Positions 43,521 through 52,927 of a DNA stretch of 64,000 nt are shown in pieces. Each line of letters opens with the position of its first letter. The first letter of the stretch is position 1. A program made the translations under genes and the position numbers. The stretch is taken from assembly GCA_900316255.1 (NCBI GenBank), contig ONCI01000001.1, forward strand, positions 124,001 through 188,000, given 5' to 3'. The notes under the pieces are model-generated. The model was not told where the DNA came from. It saw only the letters and a program-made list of their open reading frames with translations, and made no database searches. The DNA is from an uncultured Eubacteriales bacterium (lineage in GTDB: Bacteria; Bacillota; Clostridia; Oscillospirales; Oscillospiraceae).

Positions 43521-44573
43521 ATGAACGCAGAATTCTTTGAGGCAATCGAGGCCATCGAAAAGGAAAAAGGCATTCCCCGCGGCTATATGTACGATAAGAT
43601 CAAGCAGGCCATGCTGGCCGCCTTCCGGAAGGACAATCCGGAGTGCGAGGACAACGTCGCCATCGATCTGGATGAGGAGAAATCCCGCATCGAGATGTAT
43701 GTTACCAAGACCGTGGTGGACCAGGTGGAGGATCCCAGCCATGAGATCAACCTGGAGGCTGCCAAGAAGATCAGCCGCCGTGTCAAACTGGGCGAGACCG
43801 TGAATATTCCGGTGGAGACCAAGAAGTTCGGCCGCATCGCCGCGCAGCAGGCCAAGCAGATCATCACCCAGGGCATCCGCGAGGCGGAGCGGGGGATCAT
43901 CTATGAGGAGTTTACCTCCAAGGAGCATGAGATCCTCACCGGCGTCGTGTCCCATATCGAGCCGCGCAACGGCAGCGTCTCCATCCGTATCTCCTCCAAC
44001 AGCGAGTTTACCGAGGCCATGCTCTCCGCCGGCGAGCGCATCAAGGGCGAGGAACTGAAGGAGGGCGACCGCATCAAGGTCTATGTGGTGGAAGTGCGCA
44101 ACTCCGGGCGCGGACCCCAGGTCCTCATTAGCCGGACCCATCCCGGCCTTGTGAAGCGCCTTTTCGAGCTGGAAGTGCCCGAGATCTTTGACGGTACCGT
44201 TGAGATCCGGTCCATCGCCCGGGAAGCCGGCAGCCGCACCAAGATGGCGGTCTGGTCCGAGGACCCCAATGTGGATCCCATCGGTTCCTGCGTCGGCCCC
44301 AAGGGCGGCCGTGTTGCCAGCATTGTGAATGAGCTGGGCGGCGAGAAGATCGACATCGTGAAGTACAGCGAGGTTCCTGAAGAATACATCGCCGCGGCCC
44401 TCTCTCCCTCCGAGGTGATCAGCGTCACCATGCAGGAGGACGGAAAGAGCTGCCGGGTGATCGTGCCGGACAATCAGCTGTCCCTGGCCATCGGCAAGGA
44501 GGGCCAGAACGCCCGCCTGGCCGCCAAGCTCACCGGCTATAAGATCGACATCAAGCCCCAGAGCGAGGCGTGA
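43521..44573 (+). CDS. nusA: Transcription termination/antitermination protein NusA
   Basis: 350 residues, near the length of Gram-positive NusA without the acidic C-terminal repeats of E. coli. N-terminal RNA-polymerase-binding domain, S1 domain (ILTGVVSHIEPRNGSVSI), then two KH domains (DPIGSCVGPKGGRV and IGKEGQNARLAAKL). It modulates pausing and termination. Gene order rimP-nusA-rnpM-ylxQ-infB is the standard one. Confidence 0.96.
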   Translation: MNAEFFEAIEAIEKEKGIPRGYMYDKIKQAMLAAFRKDNPECEDNVAIDLDEEKSRIEMYVTKTVVDQVEDPSHEINLEAAKKISRRVKLGETVNIPVETKKFGRIAAQQAKQIITQGIREAERGIIYEEFTSKEHEILTGVVSHIEPRNGSVSIRISSNSEFTEAMLSAGERIKGEELKEGDRIKVYVVEVRNSGRGPQVLISRTHPGLVKRLFELEVPEIFDGTVEIRSIAREAGSRTKMAVWSEDPNVDPIGSCVGPKGGRVASIVNELGGEKIDIVKYSEVPEEYIAAALSPSEVISVTMQEDGKSCRVIVPDNQLSLAIGKEGQNARLAAKLTGYKIDIKPQSEA

Positions 44574-44682
44574 GGAAAGTTTTCAGATTTGAGTTTTGAG
44601 GGAGCGGATGCGCAGTTTTCGGCGCCTTGCGGCGGAAACGAAGCGAAGCGAGCTTCTTCTGACGAAGTGAGGTGGCAGTCAG

Positions 44683-44949
44683 ATGCAAAAGAAGATCCCC
44701 ATGCGGCAGTGTCTCGGCTGCCGCGAGATGAAGCCCAAACGGGAGCTGATCCGCGTGGTCCGTTCCCCGGAGGGGGAGATCAGCCTTGATTTCCGGGGAA
44801 AGGCCAACGGAAGGGGCGCTTATCTTTGCCCCAACGAGGAGTGCCTGAAGAAGGCCATCAAGGCCAAGGCGCTGGAACGTGCCTTTGAAACGGCGATACC
44901 TGCGGAGATCTACGATCGCCTGCGCGAGGAAATGGAGCGGGGCGAATGA
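44683..44949 (+). CDS. rnpM: YlxR family RNA-binding protein RnpM
   Basis: 88 residues with the family core PMRQCLGCREMKPKRELIR and GRGAYLCPNEECLKKA. YlxR/RnpM binds RNA; in B. subtilis it modulates RNase P. A 109-base gap behind nusA contains no frame, only GAAGCGA-type repeats. It overlaps ylxQ by 4 bases. Confidence 0.92.
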   Translation: MQKKIPMRQCLGCREMKPKRELIRVVRSPEGEISLDFRGKANGRGAYLCPNEECLKKAIKAKALERAFETAIPAEIYDRLREEMERGE

Positions 44950-45368
44950 GAGAGAAAATATTGAACCTTCTGGGGATGATGCGCCGGGCCAATGCCATCA
45001 CCATTGGGGAGGACAAGGCGGCGGAGATCGTCCGTGCCGGCAAGGCAAAGCTCTTGCTTCTGGCCTCGGATGTGTCGGAAAACGCCGCCAGAAAGGCGGA
45101 AAACCTGGCAAACGGAAGGAATGTGCAGCTTCTTTCCCTCCCTTTTGACAGGGAAGAGCTGGGAGGCGCTCTTGGCGTCGGCGGCTGCAGCGTGGCTGCG
45201 ATGACCGATCTGGGCTTTGCCTCAGCCTGGATGAAGCTGCTGGCAGCCCAGTGGCCGGAGCAATATGCCGAGGCTGCAAAGGCTGTGGAGGATCGCCGGG
45301 ACAAGGCGGTCAGAAGAAAGAACCAGAAGGGTTCAAAGCGAGAAGGTACAAGGAGGACTAACGTATGA
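44946..45368 (+). CDS. ylxQ: L7Ae-family ribosomal protein YlxQ
   Basis: 140 residues. [20 protein letters not shown] and [16 protein letters not shown] are the L7Ae/L30e/S12e fold block; the basic tail ([12 protein letters not shown]) is an extension of about 25 residues beyond the usual 100-residue length. K-turn RNA binding is expected. Overlaps infB by 4 bases. Confidence 0.9.
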   Translation: MREKILNLLGMMRRANAITIGEDKAAEIVRAGKAKLLLLASDVSENAARKAENLANGRNVQLLSLPFDREELGGALGVGGCSVAAMTDLGFASAWMKLLAAQWPEQYAEAAKAVEDRRDKAVRRKNQKGSKREGTRRTNV

Positions 45369-47740
45369 GCATGGTGAAATATCGCGTACATGAGGTGGCG
45401 AAGGATTTCGGGGTAGGTTCCAAGCTGATCACCCAGATCCTGACGGATTATATCGCGCCGCCGAAGAACCATATGCAGGTCCTGGAAACGCCCGAGCTGG
45501 ATGTGATTTTTGAATATATGACCCAGCACAACCAGGTGGCAAGCCTGGAGGAAGTGTTCCGGGTCACTGCCCCGGCGAAGCCTGCCGAGAAGGCGGAGGA
45601 GCCCAAGAGCGCAGCCAAGCCTGCCCAGGCACAGCCCGGACAGAGCAAGGCTCCCGCGAAGCCCGCCGCTCCCGCCCATGCGCCCGCCGCTGCTCCTGCG
45701 CAGCAGCAGTCCCGGCAGGAGAAAAAGGAGAAGCCCCACACGCCCCGCCAGGTGGCCGAGAAGCGCGTGGTGGACACCCGCGGCGGCGCTGCCGTGAACA
45801 TTGAAAAGTACAATGAGAAATTCGAGGACATGGGCGACGCCAAGGTCGGCAACAATAACAACATGCGCCGCGGCACCAAGGAGAAGATCCAGTCCAAGTC
45901 CAAGCAGCGCGGCCAGCAGCCCTCCAACAAGCGCCGCCAGGAGGAGCGGGACAAGATGCAGCGCCTGCAGCTGGAGATCGCCCGCAAGCAGCAGCTGAAG
46001 GTGGAGATACCCGAGGAAATCTCCGTGGGCGAGCTTGCCACCCGGATGAAGAAGTCCGCGGCCGAAGTCATCAAGCAGCTCATGAAGCTTGGCGTCTTTG
46101 CCTCCGTTTCCGAGATCATCGATTACGATACCGCGGCTCTCGTTGCCATGGAGCTGGGCTGCAAGGTGGAGAAGGAAGTCATCGTCACCGTGGAAGAGCG
46201 CCTCATCGACGACCATGAGGATAAGCCGGAGGACCTGGTTCCCCGCGCTCCCGTCGTGGTGGTCATGGGTCACGTGGACCACGGCAAGACCTCCCTGCTG
46301 GACTATATCCGCCATGCCAACGTGGTCTCCGGCGAGGCCGGCGGCATCACCCAGCACATCGGCGCCTACACCGTGGAGATCAACGGCAGCCCCATCACCT
46401 TCCTTGACACCCCGGGCCACGAGGCCTTTACCTCCATGCGTGCCCGCGGGGCCATGGTGACGGATATCGCCATCCTGGTCGTGGCTGCCGATGACGGCAT
46501 CATGCCCCAGACCGTAGAGAGCATCAACCATGCCAAGGCCGCCAACATCCCCGTGGTCGTTGCCATCAACAAGATGGACACCGTTGGCGCCAATCCCGAG
46601 CGGATCAAGCAGCAGCTGACCGAGTATGACCTGGTCTCCGAAGAGTGGGGCGGCGATACCATCATCGTGCCCATCTCCGCCAAGACCGGCATGGGCATTG
46701 AGGAACTGCTGGAGAACCTGGTCGTCCTGGCTGAGGTGCAGGAGCTGAAGGCCAATCCCAACCGCGCTGCCAAGGGCACCGTCATCGAAGCGCGTCTGGA
46801 CAAGGGCCGCGGCCCCATCATGACCGTCCTGGTGCAGAACGGCACCCTGAAGCTGGGCGATATCATCATCGCCGGCACCGCCGTGGGCCGCGTCCGTACC
46901 ATGATCAACGACAAGGGACAGCGGGTCACCACCGCCGGACCCTCCACCCCTGTGGAGATCTCCGGTCTCAGCGAGGTTCCCAGCGCGGGCGACGTCTTCA
47001 ACGCTGTAAACGACGAGCGTATGGCCAGAGAGCTGGCCGAGGAGCGCCGCATCAGCCAGTCCAGCAACGCCATGCCCGGCGCCAAGAAGGTCAGCCTGGA
47101 GGATCTGTTCAGCCAGATCCAGGCCGGTGAGATGAAGACCCTGAATTTGATCGTGAAGGCCGACGTGCAGGGCTCTGCCGAGGCGGTGAAGACCTCTCTG
47201 GAGAAGATCTCCAACGACGAGGTGCGGGTCAAGGTCATCCACAGCGCCGTGGGCGCCATCAACGAGAGCGACGTGATGCTGGCCGCTACCTCCGGCGCCA
47301 TCATCGTGGGCTTCAATGTCCGCCCGGACAACGCCGCCCGTGACAGCGCCGTGCGCAGCAATGTGGATATGCGCATGTACCGCGTTATTTACGACTGCAT
47401 CAATGAGATCGAAGCCGCCATGAAGGGCATGCTGGCGCCCAAGTTCAAAGAGGTGGTCATCGGCCACGCCGAGGTCCGCGAGACCTACAAGGTCTCCAAG
47501 GTGGGCACCGTCTGCGGCTGCTACTGCACCGACGGCAAGATCCAGCGCGGCTGCGACGTTCGTGTCCTGCGAGACAACATCGTCATCCACGAGGGCAGCC
47601 TGGCCTCCCTCCGCCGCTTCAAGGACGACGTCAGGGAAGTCGCCTCCGGCTATGAGTGCGGCATGCAGGTGGAAAAGTTCAACGACATCAAGGTCGGCGA
47701 CATCATCGAGTGCTTCGTGATGGAGCAGATCAAGGAGTAA
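45365..47740 (+). CDS. infB: Translation initiation factor IF-2
   Basis: 791 residues. The N-terminal region has an IF2-N domain, then a low-complexity Ala/Pro/Lys/Gln linker (about nt 45570-45990), a second IF2-N ([16 protein letters not shown]) and the GTPase: [11 protein letters not shown] (about 46270), [12 protein letters not shown] and SAKTG. Domains II-IV follow. It delivers fMet-tRNA to the 30S subunit. ATG at 45371 is a possible alternative start. Confidence 0.97.
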   Translation: MSMVKYRVHEVAKDFGVGSKLITQILTDYIAPPKNHMQVLETPELDVIFEYMTQHNQVASLEEVFRVTAPAKPAEKAEEPKSAAKPAQAQPGQSKAPAKPAAPAHAPAAAPAQQQSRQEKKEKPHTPRQVAEKRVVDTRGGAAVNIEKYNEKFEDMGDAKVGNNNNMRRGTKEKIQSKSKQRGQQPSNKRRQEERDKMQRLQLEIARKQQLKVEIPEEISVGELATRMKKSAAEVIKQLMKLGVFASVSEIIDYDTAALVAMELGCKVEKEVIVTVEERLIDDHEDKPEDLVPRAPVVVVMGHVDHGKTSLLDYIRHANVVSGEAGGITQHIGAYTVEINGSPITFLDTPGHEAFTSMRARGAMVTDIAILVVAADDGIMPQTVESINHAKAANIPVVVAINKMDTVGANPERIKQQLTEYDLVSEEWGGDTIIVPISAKTGMGIEELLENLVVLAEVQELKANPNRAAKGTVIEARLDKGRGPIMTVLVQNGTLKLGDIIIAGTAVGRVRTMINDKGQRVTTAGPSTPVEISGLSEVPSAGDVFNAVNDERMARELAEERRISQSSNAMPGAKKVSLEDLFSQIQAGEMKTLNLIVKADVQGSAEAVKTSLEKISNDEVRVKVIHSAVGAINESDVMLAATSGAIIVGFNVRPDNAARDSAVRSNVDMRMYRVIYDCINEIEAAMKGMLAPKFKEVVIGHAEVRETYKVSKVGTVCGCYCTDGKIQRGCDVRVLRDNIVIHEGSLASLRRFKDDVREVASGYECGMQVEKFNDIKVGDIIECFVMEQIKE

Positions 47741-47760
47741 GAAAACAAAGGATAAGCCGT

Positions 47761-47785
47761 AGGGGCGGTCCCGTGGGCCGCCCCT
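47761..47785. repeat. GC-rich hairpin between infB and rbfA
   Basis: 8-bp stem (47761-47768 with 47778-47785), no T run. It resembles the short AGGGGCGG-type palindromes scattered in intergenic regions of related genomes, but only this copy is in the window. Confidence 0.5.
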
Positions 47786-47805
47786 GCCTTGCAAAGGAGA
47801 ACAGT

Positions 47806-48177
47806 ATGCCATCCAATAAACTTGCCAGAACCAACGACGATATCCAGTTCGTCCTCTCCCGGCTGCTTCCCCAGGTGAAGGACCCCCGGGTCCAGCAGGG
47901 GATGATCAGCGTCACCCGGGTGGAGACCACGGGGGATCTGCGCTATGCCAAGGTCTGGCTTTCGGTCCTGGGCCTGGAAAATGAGAAGGAATTCAAGAAG
48001 GGACTCAAATCCGCCGCGGGCTGGCTCCGCCATGAGCTGGGTCAGGCCATGACCCTGCGCTATACGCCGGAACTGGTCTTTGAGGTGGATCACAGCATCG
48101 AGTACGGCGCCCATATCAGTCAGGTCATCAACTCTCTGGACATCAAGCACGACGAGGATGAGAGCGATGAGACCTGA
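47806..48177 (+). CDS. rbfA: Ribosome-binding factor A
   Basis: 123 residues from the ATG at 47806 (AAAGGAGA upstream). RbfA features: LSRLLPQVKDPRV, GMISVTRVETTGDLRYAKV and ELVFEVDHSIEYGAHIS. It helps mature the 30S subunit. The stop lies 11 bases inside nrnA. Confidence 0.95.
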   Translation: MPSNKLARTNDDIQFVLSRLLPQVKDPRVQQGMISVTRVETTGDLRYAKVWLSVLGLENEKEFKKGLKSAAGWLRHELGQAMTLRYTPELVFEVDHSIEYGAHISQVINSLDIKHDEDESDET

Positions 48178-49102
48178 GGAAGCTGCCGCCCTTCTCCGTG
48201 AGAAGGACAGGATCCTTCTGGTCACCCACCGCAACCCGGACGGGGACACCATGGGCAGCGCTGCCGCCCTCTGTTCCGGCCTGCGCCGCCTGGGAAAGAC
48301 AGCCTGGCTCTATCCCAATCCCCAGGTCATCGCCAAGCTCCTGCCCTTTGTTGCGCCCTTTTACGCGCCGGAGGACTTTGAGCCTGGCTTCATCGTTTCT
48401 GTGGATGTTGCCACGGAGAAAATGTTTGCCGAGGGCTATGCCGGAAATGTGGATTTTGCCATCGATCATCATCCCAGCAATTCCCGCTATGCGCCGCTGG
48501 ACTGTATCTGCGGCGATCGGGCAGCCTGCGGGGAGATCGTCCTGGAGATCCTGAAAGGTCTCTGCGGCGGCGTCACCAAGGAAGAGGCGGATCTTCTCTA
48601 TATTGCCCTCTCCACTGACTGCGGCTGTTTCCAGTACGGCAATACGGACGCCGCGGCCCTTCGCCATGCTGCGGAGCTGGTGGAGGCCGGGGCGGACAAC
48701 GCCCGCCTGAATCAGCTCTTCTTCCGCAAGGTGTCCGCCGCCCGTATCCAGCTGGAGGGACTCATTTATAACAGTATGAGTTTTTATCACGACGGGAAGG
48801 TTGTCGTCGCTCTGGTGACGGATGAGATGCTGCGGCAGGCCCATGCCACCGAGGATGACTGCGACGATCTGGCCGGACTTGCCGGCCGGGCGGAATGCGG
48901 CGAGGTGAGCATCACCATCCGGGACTACCCCGGCGGACACAGCAAGGTCTCCGTCCGCTCCGGGGAGAGCTTTGACAGCTGCGCCCTCTGCGCCCGCTTC
49001 GGCGGCGGCGGTCATAAGATGGCTGCGGGCTGCAATCTGCCTGTCCCGCCTTTGGAGGCCCGTGAGATCCTCCTGAAAACCATTGACGAGGTCCTGGCAT
49101 GA
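48167..49102 (+). CDS. nrnA: Bifunctional oligoribonuclease/PAP phosphatase NrnA
   Basis: 311 residues from the ATG at 48167 inside the rbfA end. DHH-family motifs: THRNPDGDTMGS, SVDVAT, AIDHHPSN and the DHHA1 block FGGGGHKMAAGC. It degrades nano-RNA and 3'-phosphoadenosine 5'-phosphate. Overlaps truB by 4 bases. Confidence 0.93.
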   Translation: MRPEEAAALLREKDRILLVTHRNPDGDTMGSAAALCSGLRRLGKTAWLYPNPQVIAKLLPFVAPFYAPEDFEPGFIVSVDVATEKMFAEGYAGNVDFAIDHHPSNSRYAPLDCICGDRAACGEIVLEILKGLCGGVTKEEADLLYIALSTDCGCFQYGNTDAAALRHAAELVEAGADNARLNQLFFRKVSAARIQLEGLIYNSMSFYHDGKVVVALVTDEMLRQAHATEDDCDDLAGLAGRAECGEVSITIRDYPGGHSKVSVRSGESFDSCALCARFGGGGHKMAAGCNLPVPPLEAREILLKTIDEVLA

Positions 49103-49968
49103 ACGGCATCCTCCTTGTGGATAAACCCACAGACTGGACCAGCAGCGACGTGGTGGCCAAGCTCCGGGGACTGCTCCATGAACGGCGTATCGGCCATTCC
49201 GGCACCCTGGACCCTATGGCTACGGGACTGCTGGTGGTTTTCGTGGGCCGCGCCACCCGGGCGGTGGAATTTGCCGAGAGCCAGGAGAAGCGCTATCTTG
49301 CTTCCCTGCGCCTGGGCCTTGCCACCGATACCCAGGACATCACCGGAAACCGTATCTCCGGGGAGCCTCGGGAGATCAGCGAGGCGGAACTGGAAAGGAC
49401 GCTTGCGCTTTTCCGCGGAGACCTTCAGCAGATTCCGCCCATGTATTCCGCCATCAAGGTGGGAGGCAAGAAGCTCTATGAGATCGCCCGCCGGGGCGGC
49501 GAGGTGGAGCGCAAGCCCCGTCCCGTCCACATCCGCGAGCTCCGGCTCCTGGGGCGGGAAGGGGAGGACTGGCTCCTGGACGTCACCTGCTCCAAGGGTA
49601 CCTATATCCGCACCCTCTGCCACGATATCGGCCAAAGCCTCGGCTGCGGGGGCTGCATGAGCGCCCTGCGCCGGGTCCGGGCAGGGGAGTTTTCCATTGA
49701 GAACGCCTGCACCCTGGATCAGGTCCGGGAAGCGGCGGACAGGGGAGAGGCGGAGAAACTGCTTCTGCCGGTGGACAGCCTGTTTCGGCAGGACCCCGCC
49801 CTCAGCCTGAATGCACGGGATGAGAAACGGATCCGCAGCGGCGGCGTTTTCCCTGTCGCTGTCCAAGACGGGCAGTACCGGGCCTACGGTTCCGATGGGG
49901 CCTTCCTTGCTCTTGTCCGGGTCACCGGGGGAGAGCTCAAGAGTATCAAAAGCTTTTTCGAGGTTTAG
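49099..49968 (+). CDS. truB: tRNA pseudouridine-55 synthase TruB
   Basis: 289 residues. GILLVDKPTDWTSSDVV, catalytic Asp in HSGTLDPMATGLL, QIPPMYSAIKVGGKKLYE and CSKGTYIRTLCHDIG. Makes psi55 in the T-loop of tRNAs. Confidence 0.96.
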   Translation: MNGILLVDKPTDWTSSDVVAKLRGLLHERRIGHSGTLDPMATGLLVVFVGRATRAVEFAESQEKRYLASLRLGLATDTQDITGNRISGEPREISEAELERTLALFRGDLQQIPPMYSAIKVGGKKLYEIARRGGEVERKPRPVHIRELRLLGREGEDWLLDVTCSKGTYIRTLCHDIGQSLGCGGCMSALRRVRAGEFSIENACTLDQVREAADRGEAEKLLLPVDSLFRQDPALSLNARDEKRIRSGGVFPVAVQDGQYRAYGSDGAFLALVRVTGGELKSIKSFFEV

Positions 49969-49971
49969 TCG

Positions 49972-50877
49972 ATGGAAGAGACAAAGAGAGTCATAGCCCT
50001 GGGCTTTTTCGACGGCGTCCACATCGGCCACGGCGAACTGCTCAAGCGAACCAAGCAGAGGGCGGCCGAACTGCATGCCATGCCCTCGGTTCTGAGCTTT
50101 GACGTGCACCCTGACACCCTGGTGTTCGGGAAAGAAGTTCCCCTGATCAACAGCGCCATCGGCCGGGAGGAGATCATCCGCCGCTGCTATGGCATTGATA
50201 ACGTTGTCTTCATCCACTTCAACCGCCGCGTCATGCAGATGGACTGGCGGGATTTCCTGGAGGACCTGATCCGGGACCTGGAGATCTGCCACATCGTGGT
50301 GGGCCATGACTTCTGTTTCGGCTACAGGGGCCAGGGTACGGCGGCGCGCCTGCGGGAATACTGCGCCGAGCACGGTCTTGGCTGCGATGTGATCCCGCCT
50401 GTGATGCTGGACGGACAGATCGTGAGCTCCACCCATATCCGGGAGCTCATCGCCGCCGGGGAGATCGAGGAGGCCAACCGCTGGCTGGGTCACCCCCATA
50501 CCCTGGCGGATACGGTCCACTCCGGCTATCATCTGGGTCGGAAGCTGGGTACGCCCACCATCAACATGTTCTTCCCCCACGGCGTCATCGTTCCCCGGCA
50601 CGGGGTCTATGCCTCCAAGGTCTATCTGGAAAACGGCGAGTCCTACATTGCCGTGACCAACGTGGGCGTCCGGCCCACGGTGAGCCAGGACGACCGGGTC
50701 AGCGTGGAGAGCCATCTGCTGGACTATTCCGGCAATCTCTACGGCCGCCAGGCCAGGGTCGAGTTTTATGCCTTCCTGCGGGATGAGACCAAGTTCTCCG
50801 ATTACGCCGCTCTTTCCCAGCAGATCCATAAGGATGCGGAAACGGCGCGAGCCTTTTTTGCCGCGAAGGAAGCCTGA
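49972..50877 (+). CDS. ribF: Bifunctional riboflavin kinase / FAD synthetase
   Basis: 301 residues. Nucleotidyl-transfer domain first (LGFFDGVHIGHGELL, VVGHDFCFGYRG, SSTHIRELI), then the flavokinase domain (GRKLGTPTINMFFP, GVYASKVYLENGE). Converts riboflavin to FMN and FAD. Last gene of the operon. Confidence 0.95.
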   Translation: MEETKRVIALGFFDGVHIGHGELLKRTKQRAAELHAMPSVLSFDVHPDTLVFGKEVPLINSAIGREEIIRRCYGIDNVVFIHFNRRVMQMDWRDFLEDLIRDLEICHIVVGHDFCFGYRGQGTAARLREYCAEHGLGCDVIPPVMLDGQIVSSTHIRELIAAGEIEEANRWLGHPHTLADTVHSGYHLGRKLGTPTINMFFPHGVIVPRHGVYASKVYLENGESYIAVTNVGVRPTVSQDDRVSVESHLLDYSGNLYGRQARVEFYAFLRDETKFSDYAALSQQIHKDAETARAFFAAKEA

Positions 50878-50884
50878 GCCAATC

Positions 50885-50914
50885 GCCTTCCTCCCTTGGG
50901 AGGGAGGCAGTTTT
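50885..50914 (+). terminator. Terminator of the rimP-ribF operon
   Basis: Stem of about 9 bp (about 50886-50894 with 50899-50907, one G-T pair), ending in CAGTTTT. Downstream, before the next start, a perfect 10-bp inverted repeat lies at 50969-50978 with 50995-51004. Confidence 0.7.
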
Positions 50915-51045
50915 ACAAGCCTCGACTCAACCAACGGTTGAAATGAGAAGATTCAACAGACAGTTTATTGGCAAAAGCCGCTTTTTGCTGCTACGCTTTT
51001 GCCAGAAAAGGGCGGCGCGCAGCCTGATCGAGAAAGGAGATCGAC

Positions 51046-51154
51046 ATGAACGAATCCATCGGTACCATCATTATGCGTTTACGCAAGGAGCACGGTATGA
51101 CTGAGCAAGTGGGAAAACGGCATCTCCAGTCCGGATATTTCCACCCTACCCCTG
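51046..51154 (+). pseudogene. N-terminal fragment of an XRE-type HTH regulator, broken by an internal deletion
   Basis: A good ribosome binding site (AAAGGAGA) and ATG open MNESIGTIIMRLRKEHGMT, the first helix of an XRE regulator. Directly after it the frame shifts: read in another frame, the DNA continues SKWENGISSPDISTLPLLA, the usual sequence after the recognition helix. The roughly 14-16 residues normally between (helices 2 and 3) are missing, so the DNA-binding helix is gone and the frame broken at about 51107. Confidence 0.75.
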
Positions 51155-52141
51155 TTGGCGGATCTCTTTGGCGTCAGCGTGGATCAGCTTCTTGGCCGGG
51201 AGACGCTTCCTCCGGAGGAAGAGAGGATGACCCCACTGGTCCCAGCAGAAGAGACGGCAATTTCCCTGCCTGAGCAGGCGGAAGAACCGGAGAAGCCGGA
51301 TGTGACAGAAGAAGCGGAAGCAGAGCCGGTCTATTCTGCGCCGAGCCAGGATCTGCCCTGGCCGGATGACGATTGCTTTTATGCCGTGCTCTATCACGGG
51401 CACAACCTTGTGGGACATCTGGCAGGTGATCCGGATCTGATCCCTGCAAAGAAGCATTTTGTCTTTTCCTATGAGGGAAAGGCTCAGAACATCTTCAGTG
51501 ATTTTTCCGTGGAGATCCATGGATCTGTCAACGGTGTCCGGGGCGTACTGGGAGACGTCAAGGCCGGGGAATCCGTTTCCTGCGGCGATGTGGGCGGCGA
51601 TGCTCATGCGGGCACAAGTCTCGTGTGCGGCGACGTCAGCGGCAATGCCAAGGCAGGAGCCGGTATCCAATGCGGCGATGTTTCCGGCGACGTCTTTGCC
51701 GGAGCAGGCGTCGAGTGCGGCGATGTCAGCGGCAATCTCACCGCCAGAGGCGGCGTCAGCTGCTCTGACGTGGACGGCAACGTGAAGGCCGGCGGAAGCG
51801 TCAAAGCCGGCGATGTGGCCGGCAGCGTCAGCGCCGGCGGCAATGTGAACTGTGAGGATGTAGGCGGCAGTGTGACCGCCGGTGTCTCCGTGGACTGCGA
51901 GGATGTGGGAGGATCCATGTTTTCCGGTTTTGGGCGCGCCAAAGTGAAGCCCTGGGACGAGGAGAACTTCGACCGGGATCTGGATGATCTGATCGATCGG
52001 GAGATCGAGAAGGCACAGACGGCAGCGGAGCAGACCTCCGACTTCGGGGAGGATCTGGGCCGCAGGATCTCCGACGCGGTACAGCGGGCCATGTCGTTCA
52101 GCTTTAATTTCGGTAAGAAAAACAAGGACAAAGAAGAATAA
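51155..52141 (+). CDS. C-terminal part of the broken HTH regulator, with a 15-residue repeat domain
   Basis: 328 residues from a TTG start, although the frame is continuous with the SKWENG segment upstream and this start has no clear ribosome binding site. ADLFGVSVDQLLG is the end of an XRE domain; an acidic Pro/Glu linker and a ~60-residue domain (YAVLYHGHNLVGHLAG) follow, then about eight GDVxGxxxAGxxVxC repeats (51551-51917), and a charged C-terminus. Similar GDV repeats are seen in Firmicutes XRE proteins and resemble polymer-forming beta-solenoid repeats. Whether the protein is made is unclear. Confidence 0.6.
   Translation: MADLFGVSVDQLLGRETLPPEEERMTPLVPAEETAISLPEQAEEPEKPDVTEEAEAEPVYSAPSQDLPWPDDDCFYAVLYHGHNLVGHLAGDPDLIPAKKHFVFSYEGKAQNIFSDFSVEIHGSVNGVRGVLGDVKAGESVSCGDVGGDAHAGTSLVCGDVSGNAKAGAGIQCGDVSGDVFAGAGVECGDVSGNLTARGGVSCSDVDGNVKAGGSVKAGDVAGSVSAGGNVNCEDVGGSVTAGVSVDCEDVGGSMFSGFGRAKVKPWDEENFDRDLDDLIDREIEKAQTAAEQTSDFGEDLGRRISDAVQRAMSFSFNFGKKNKDKEE
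51551..51917 (+). repeat. Tandem 45-bp coding repeats (GDVxGxxxAGxxVxC)
   Basis: About eight units of 15 codons, for example GDVSGNAKAGAGIQC and GDVSGDVFAGAGVEC. Most units have one cysteine at a fixed position. The DNA of the units has diverged, so it is an old repeat rather than a fresh expansion. Confidence 0.8.
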
Positions 52142-52146
52142 ATAAC

Positions 52147-52189
52147 GGCAGCCGATCCGCGTCTTTCGGACCTGGACCGGCTGCCTTTT
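52147..52189 (+). terminator. Intrinsic terminator after the repeat protein
   Basis: 8-bp stem (52147-52154 with 52178-52185), inner pairing TCCG with CGGA, then TTTT. Confidence 0.75.
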
Positions 52190-52190
52190 G

Positions 52191-52219
52191 TTGCTGTGGA
52201 AGAGATCCTGTGCTATACT
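52191..52219 (+). promoter_or_regulatory. Promoter of the ParB-like gene
   Basis: TTGCTG (52191-52196), 17 bases, TATACT (52214-52219) with TGC before it. Confidence 0.6.
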
Positions 52220-52262
52220 TGGGAAAGAGAAGGATGAGTCGTCGAGAGGGGGGGAGAGTGCC

Positions 52263-52874
52263 ATGGACATCCGGCGGATCGACAACTACCGGGACCCTCG
52301 ATTTTCCCAGGCAGTCTTGAATCAGCACGGGGCTTATCTTGTGGATGGGGAGCCTTATGAGCTTGAGATCACCGGCCCGGATCGGGCTGTTGTGCGCGGC
52401 GGAAACAGGGATGCTTTCCCGGAACTCATTGAGTCTTTTCGTTTCCACGCGCCGCATATCGTGCGCTTTACCGATGAACAGGGGAGCTCACTTGCCCGTT
52501 TCCCGTGGCCTGAGGTGCTCGACCTTCCCTTGACGCTGATCCAGCCATCGCAGTTCTATGTAGACCGGGAGAAGCTTGCGGCGGTGGAGACTTTTCTCTC
52601 CGGCTGGGAAGACGTGACCATCCAGGTCCTGCCCTGGGAAGACCGCTATATCGCGCTGGACGGGCATACCCGGCTCTATTGGGCATCTCTGCAGGGCATC
52701 CGACAAGTCCGCGCCGTCCTTTCCGAGACCGACGACTGTGTCTGGACCTTTGTCAACGAGGCCAGAGCGCGGGGAATTTTTACGCCGGGAGATATGAAGC
52801 TTCTGGAGCATGAGGAGTATGATATCCTCTGGGACAGGTACTGTGATGCGGTATTTGCCGGCACGGTAGAATAA
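52263..52874 (+). CDS. ParB/sulfiredoxin-like fold protein, function unknown
   Basis: 203 residues from the ATG at 52263 (G-rich RBS upstream). The stretch LTLIQPSQFYVDREKLAAVE, then ALDGHTRLYWASLQGIRQV (about nt 52650-52705), has the layout of the ParB-N fold: a short strand, a helix, and the DGHxR box that binds nucleotide. No DNA-binding domain follows, so this is not a chromosome-partition ParB. Such stand-alone proteins include nucleotide-dependent kinases and nucleases; I cannot choose. It is a single-gene transcript between its own promoter and a terminator. Confidence 0.5.
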   Translation: MDIRRIDNYRDPRFSQAVLNQHGAYLVDGEPYELEITGPDRAVVRGGNRDAFPELIESFRFHAPHIVRFTDEQGSSLARFPWPEVLDLPLTLIQPSQFYVDREKLAAVETFLSGWEDVTIQVLPWEDRYIALDGHTRLYWASLQGIRQVRAVLSETDDCVWTFVNEARARGIFTPGDMKLLEHEEYDILWDRYCDAVFAGTVE

Positions 52875-52876
52875 AA

Positions 52877-52915
52877 AAACGACCACTTTTCATCCAGTGT
52901 GAAAAGTGGTCGTTT
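52877..52915 (-). terminator. Terminator between convergent genes, strongest on the minus strand
   Basis: A perfect 16-bp stem (52877-52892 with 52900-52915), 7-base loop. The minus strand continues into a run of T; the plus strand has only TTT inside the stem end. Confidence 0.85.
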
Positions 52916-52927
52916 GCTCGTTAAGGA

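Noticed and set aside
44858..47812. Open frame of 984 codons on the minus strand opposite infB
   Set aside because: It is the antisense shadow of a GC-rich gene: low-complexity His/Gly/Leu/Val-rich translation, no ribosome binding site, no known domain, while infB on the plus strand is unmistakable.
49012..50934. Long minus-strand frame opposite truB and ribF
   Set aside because: Antisense shadow; both plus-strand genes have full catalytic motifs and operon context.
51551..51917. Possible CRISPR array or minisatellite
   Set aside because: The 45-base units are in frame, encode a regular GDV pattern and are diverged at DNA level, with no spacer structure.
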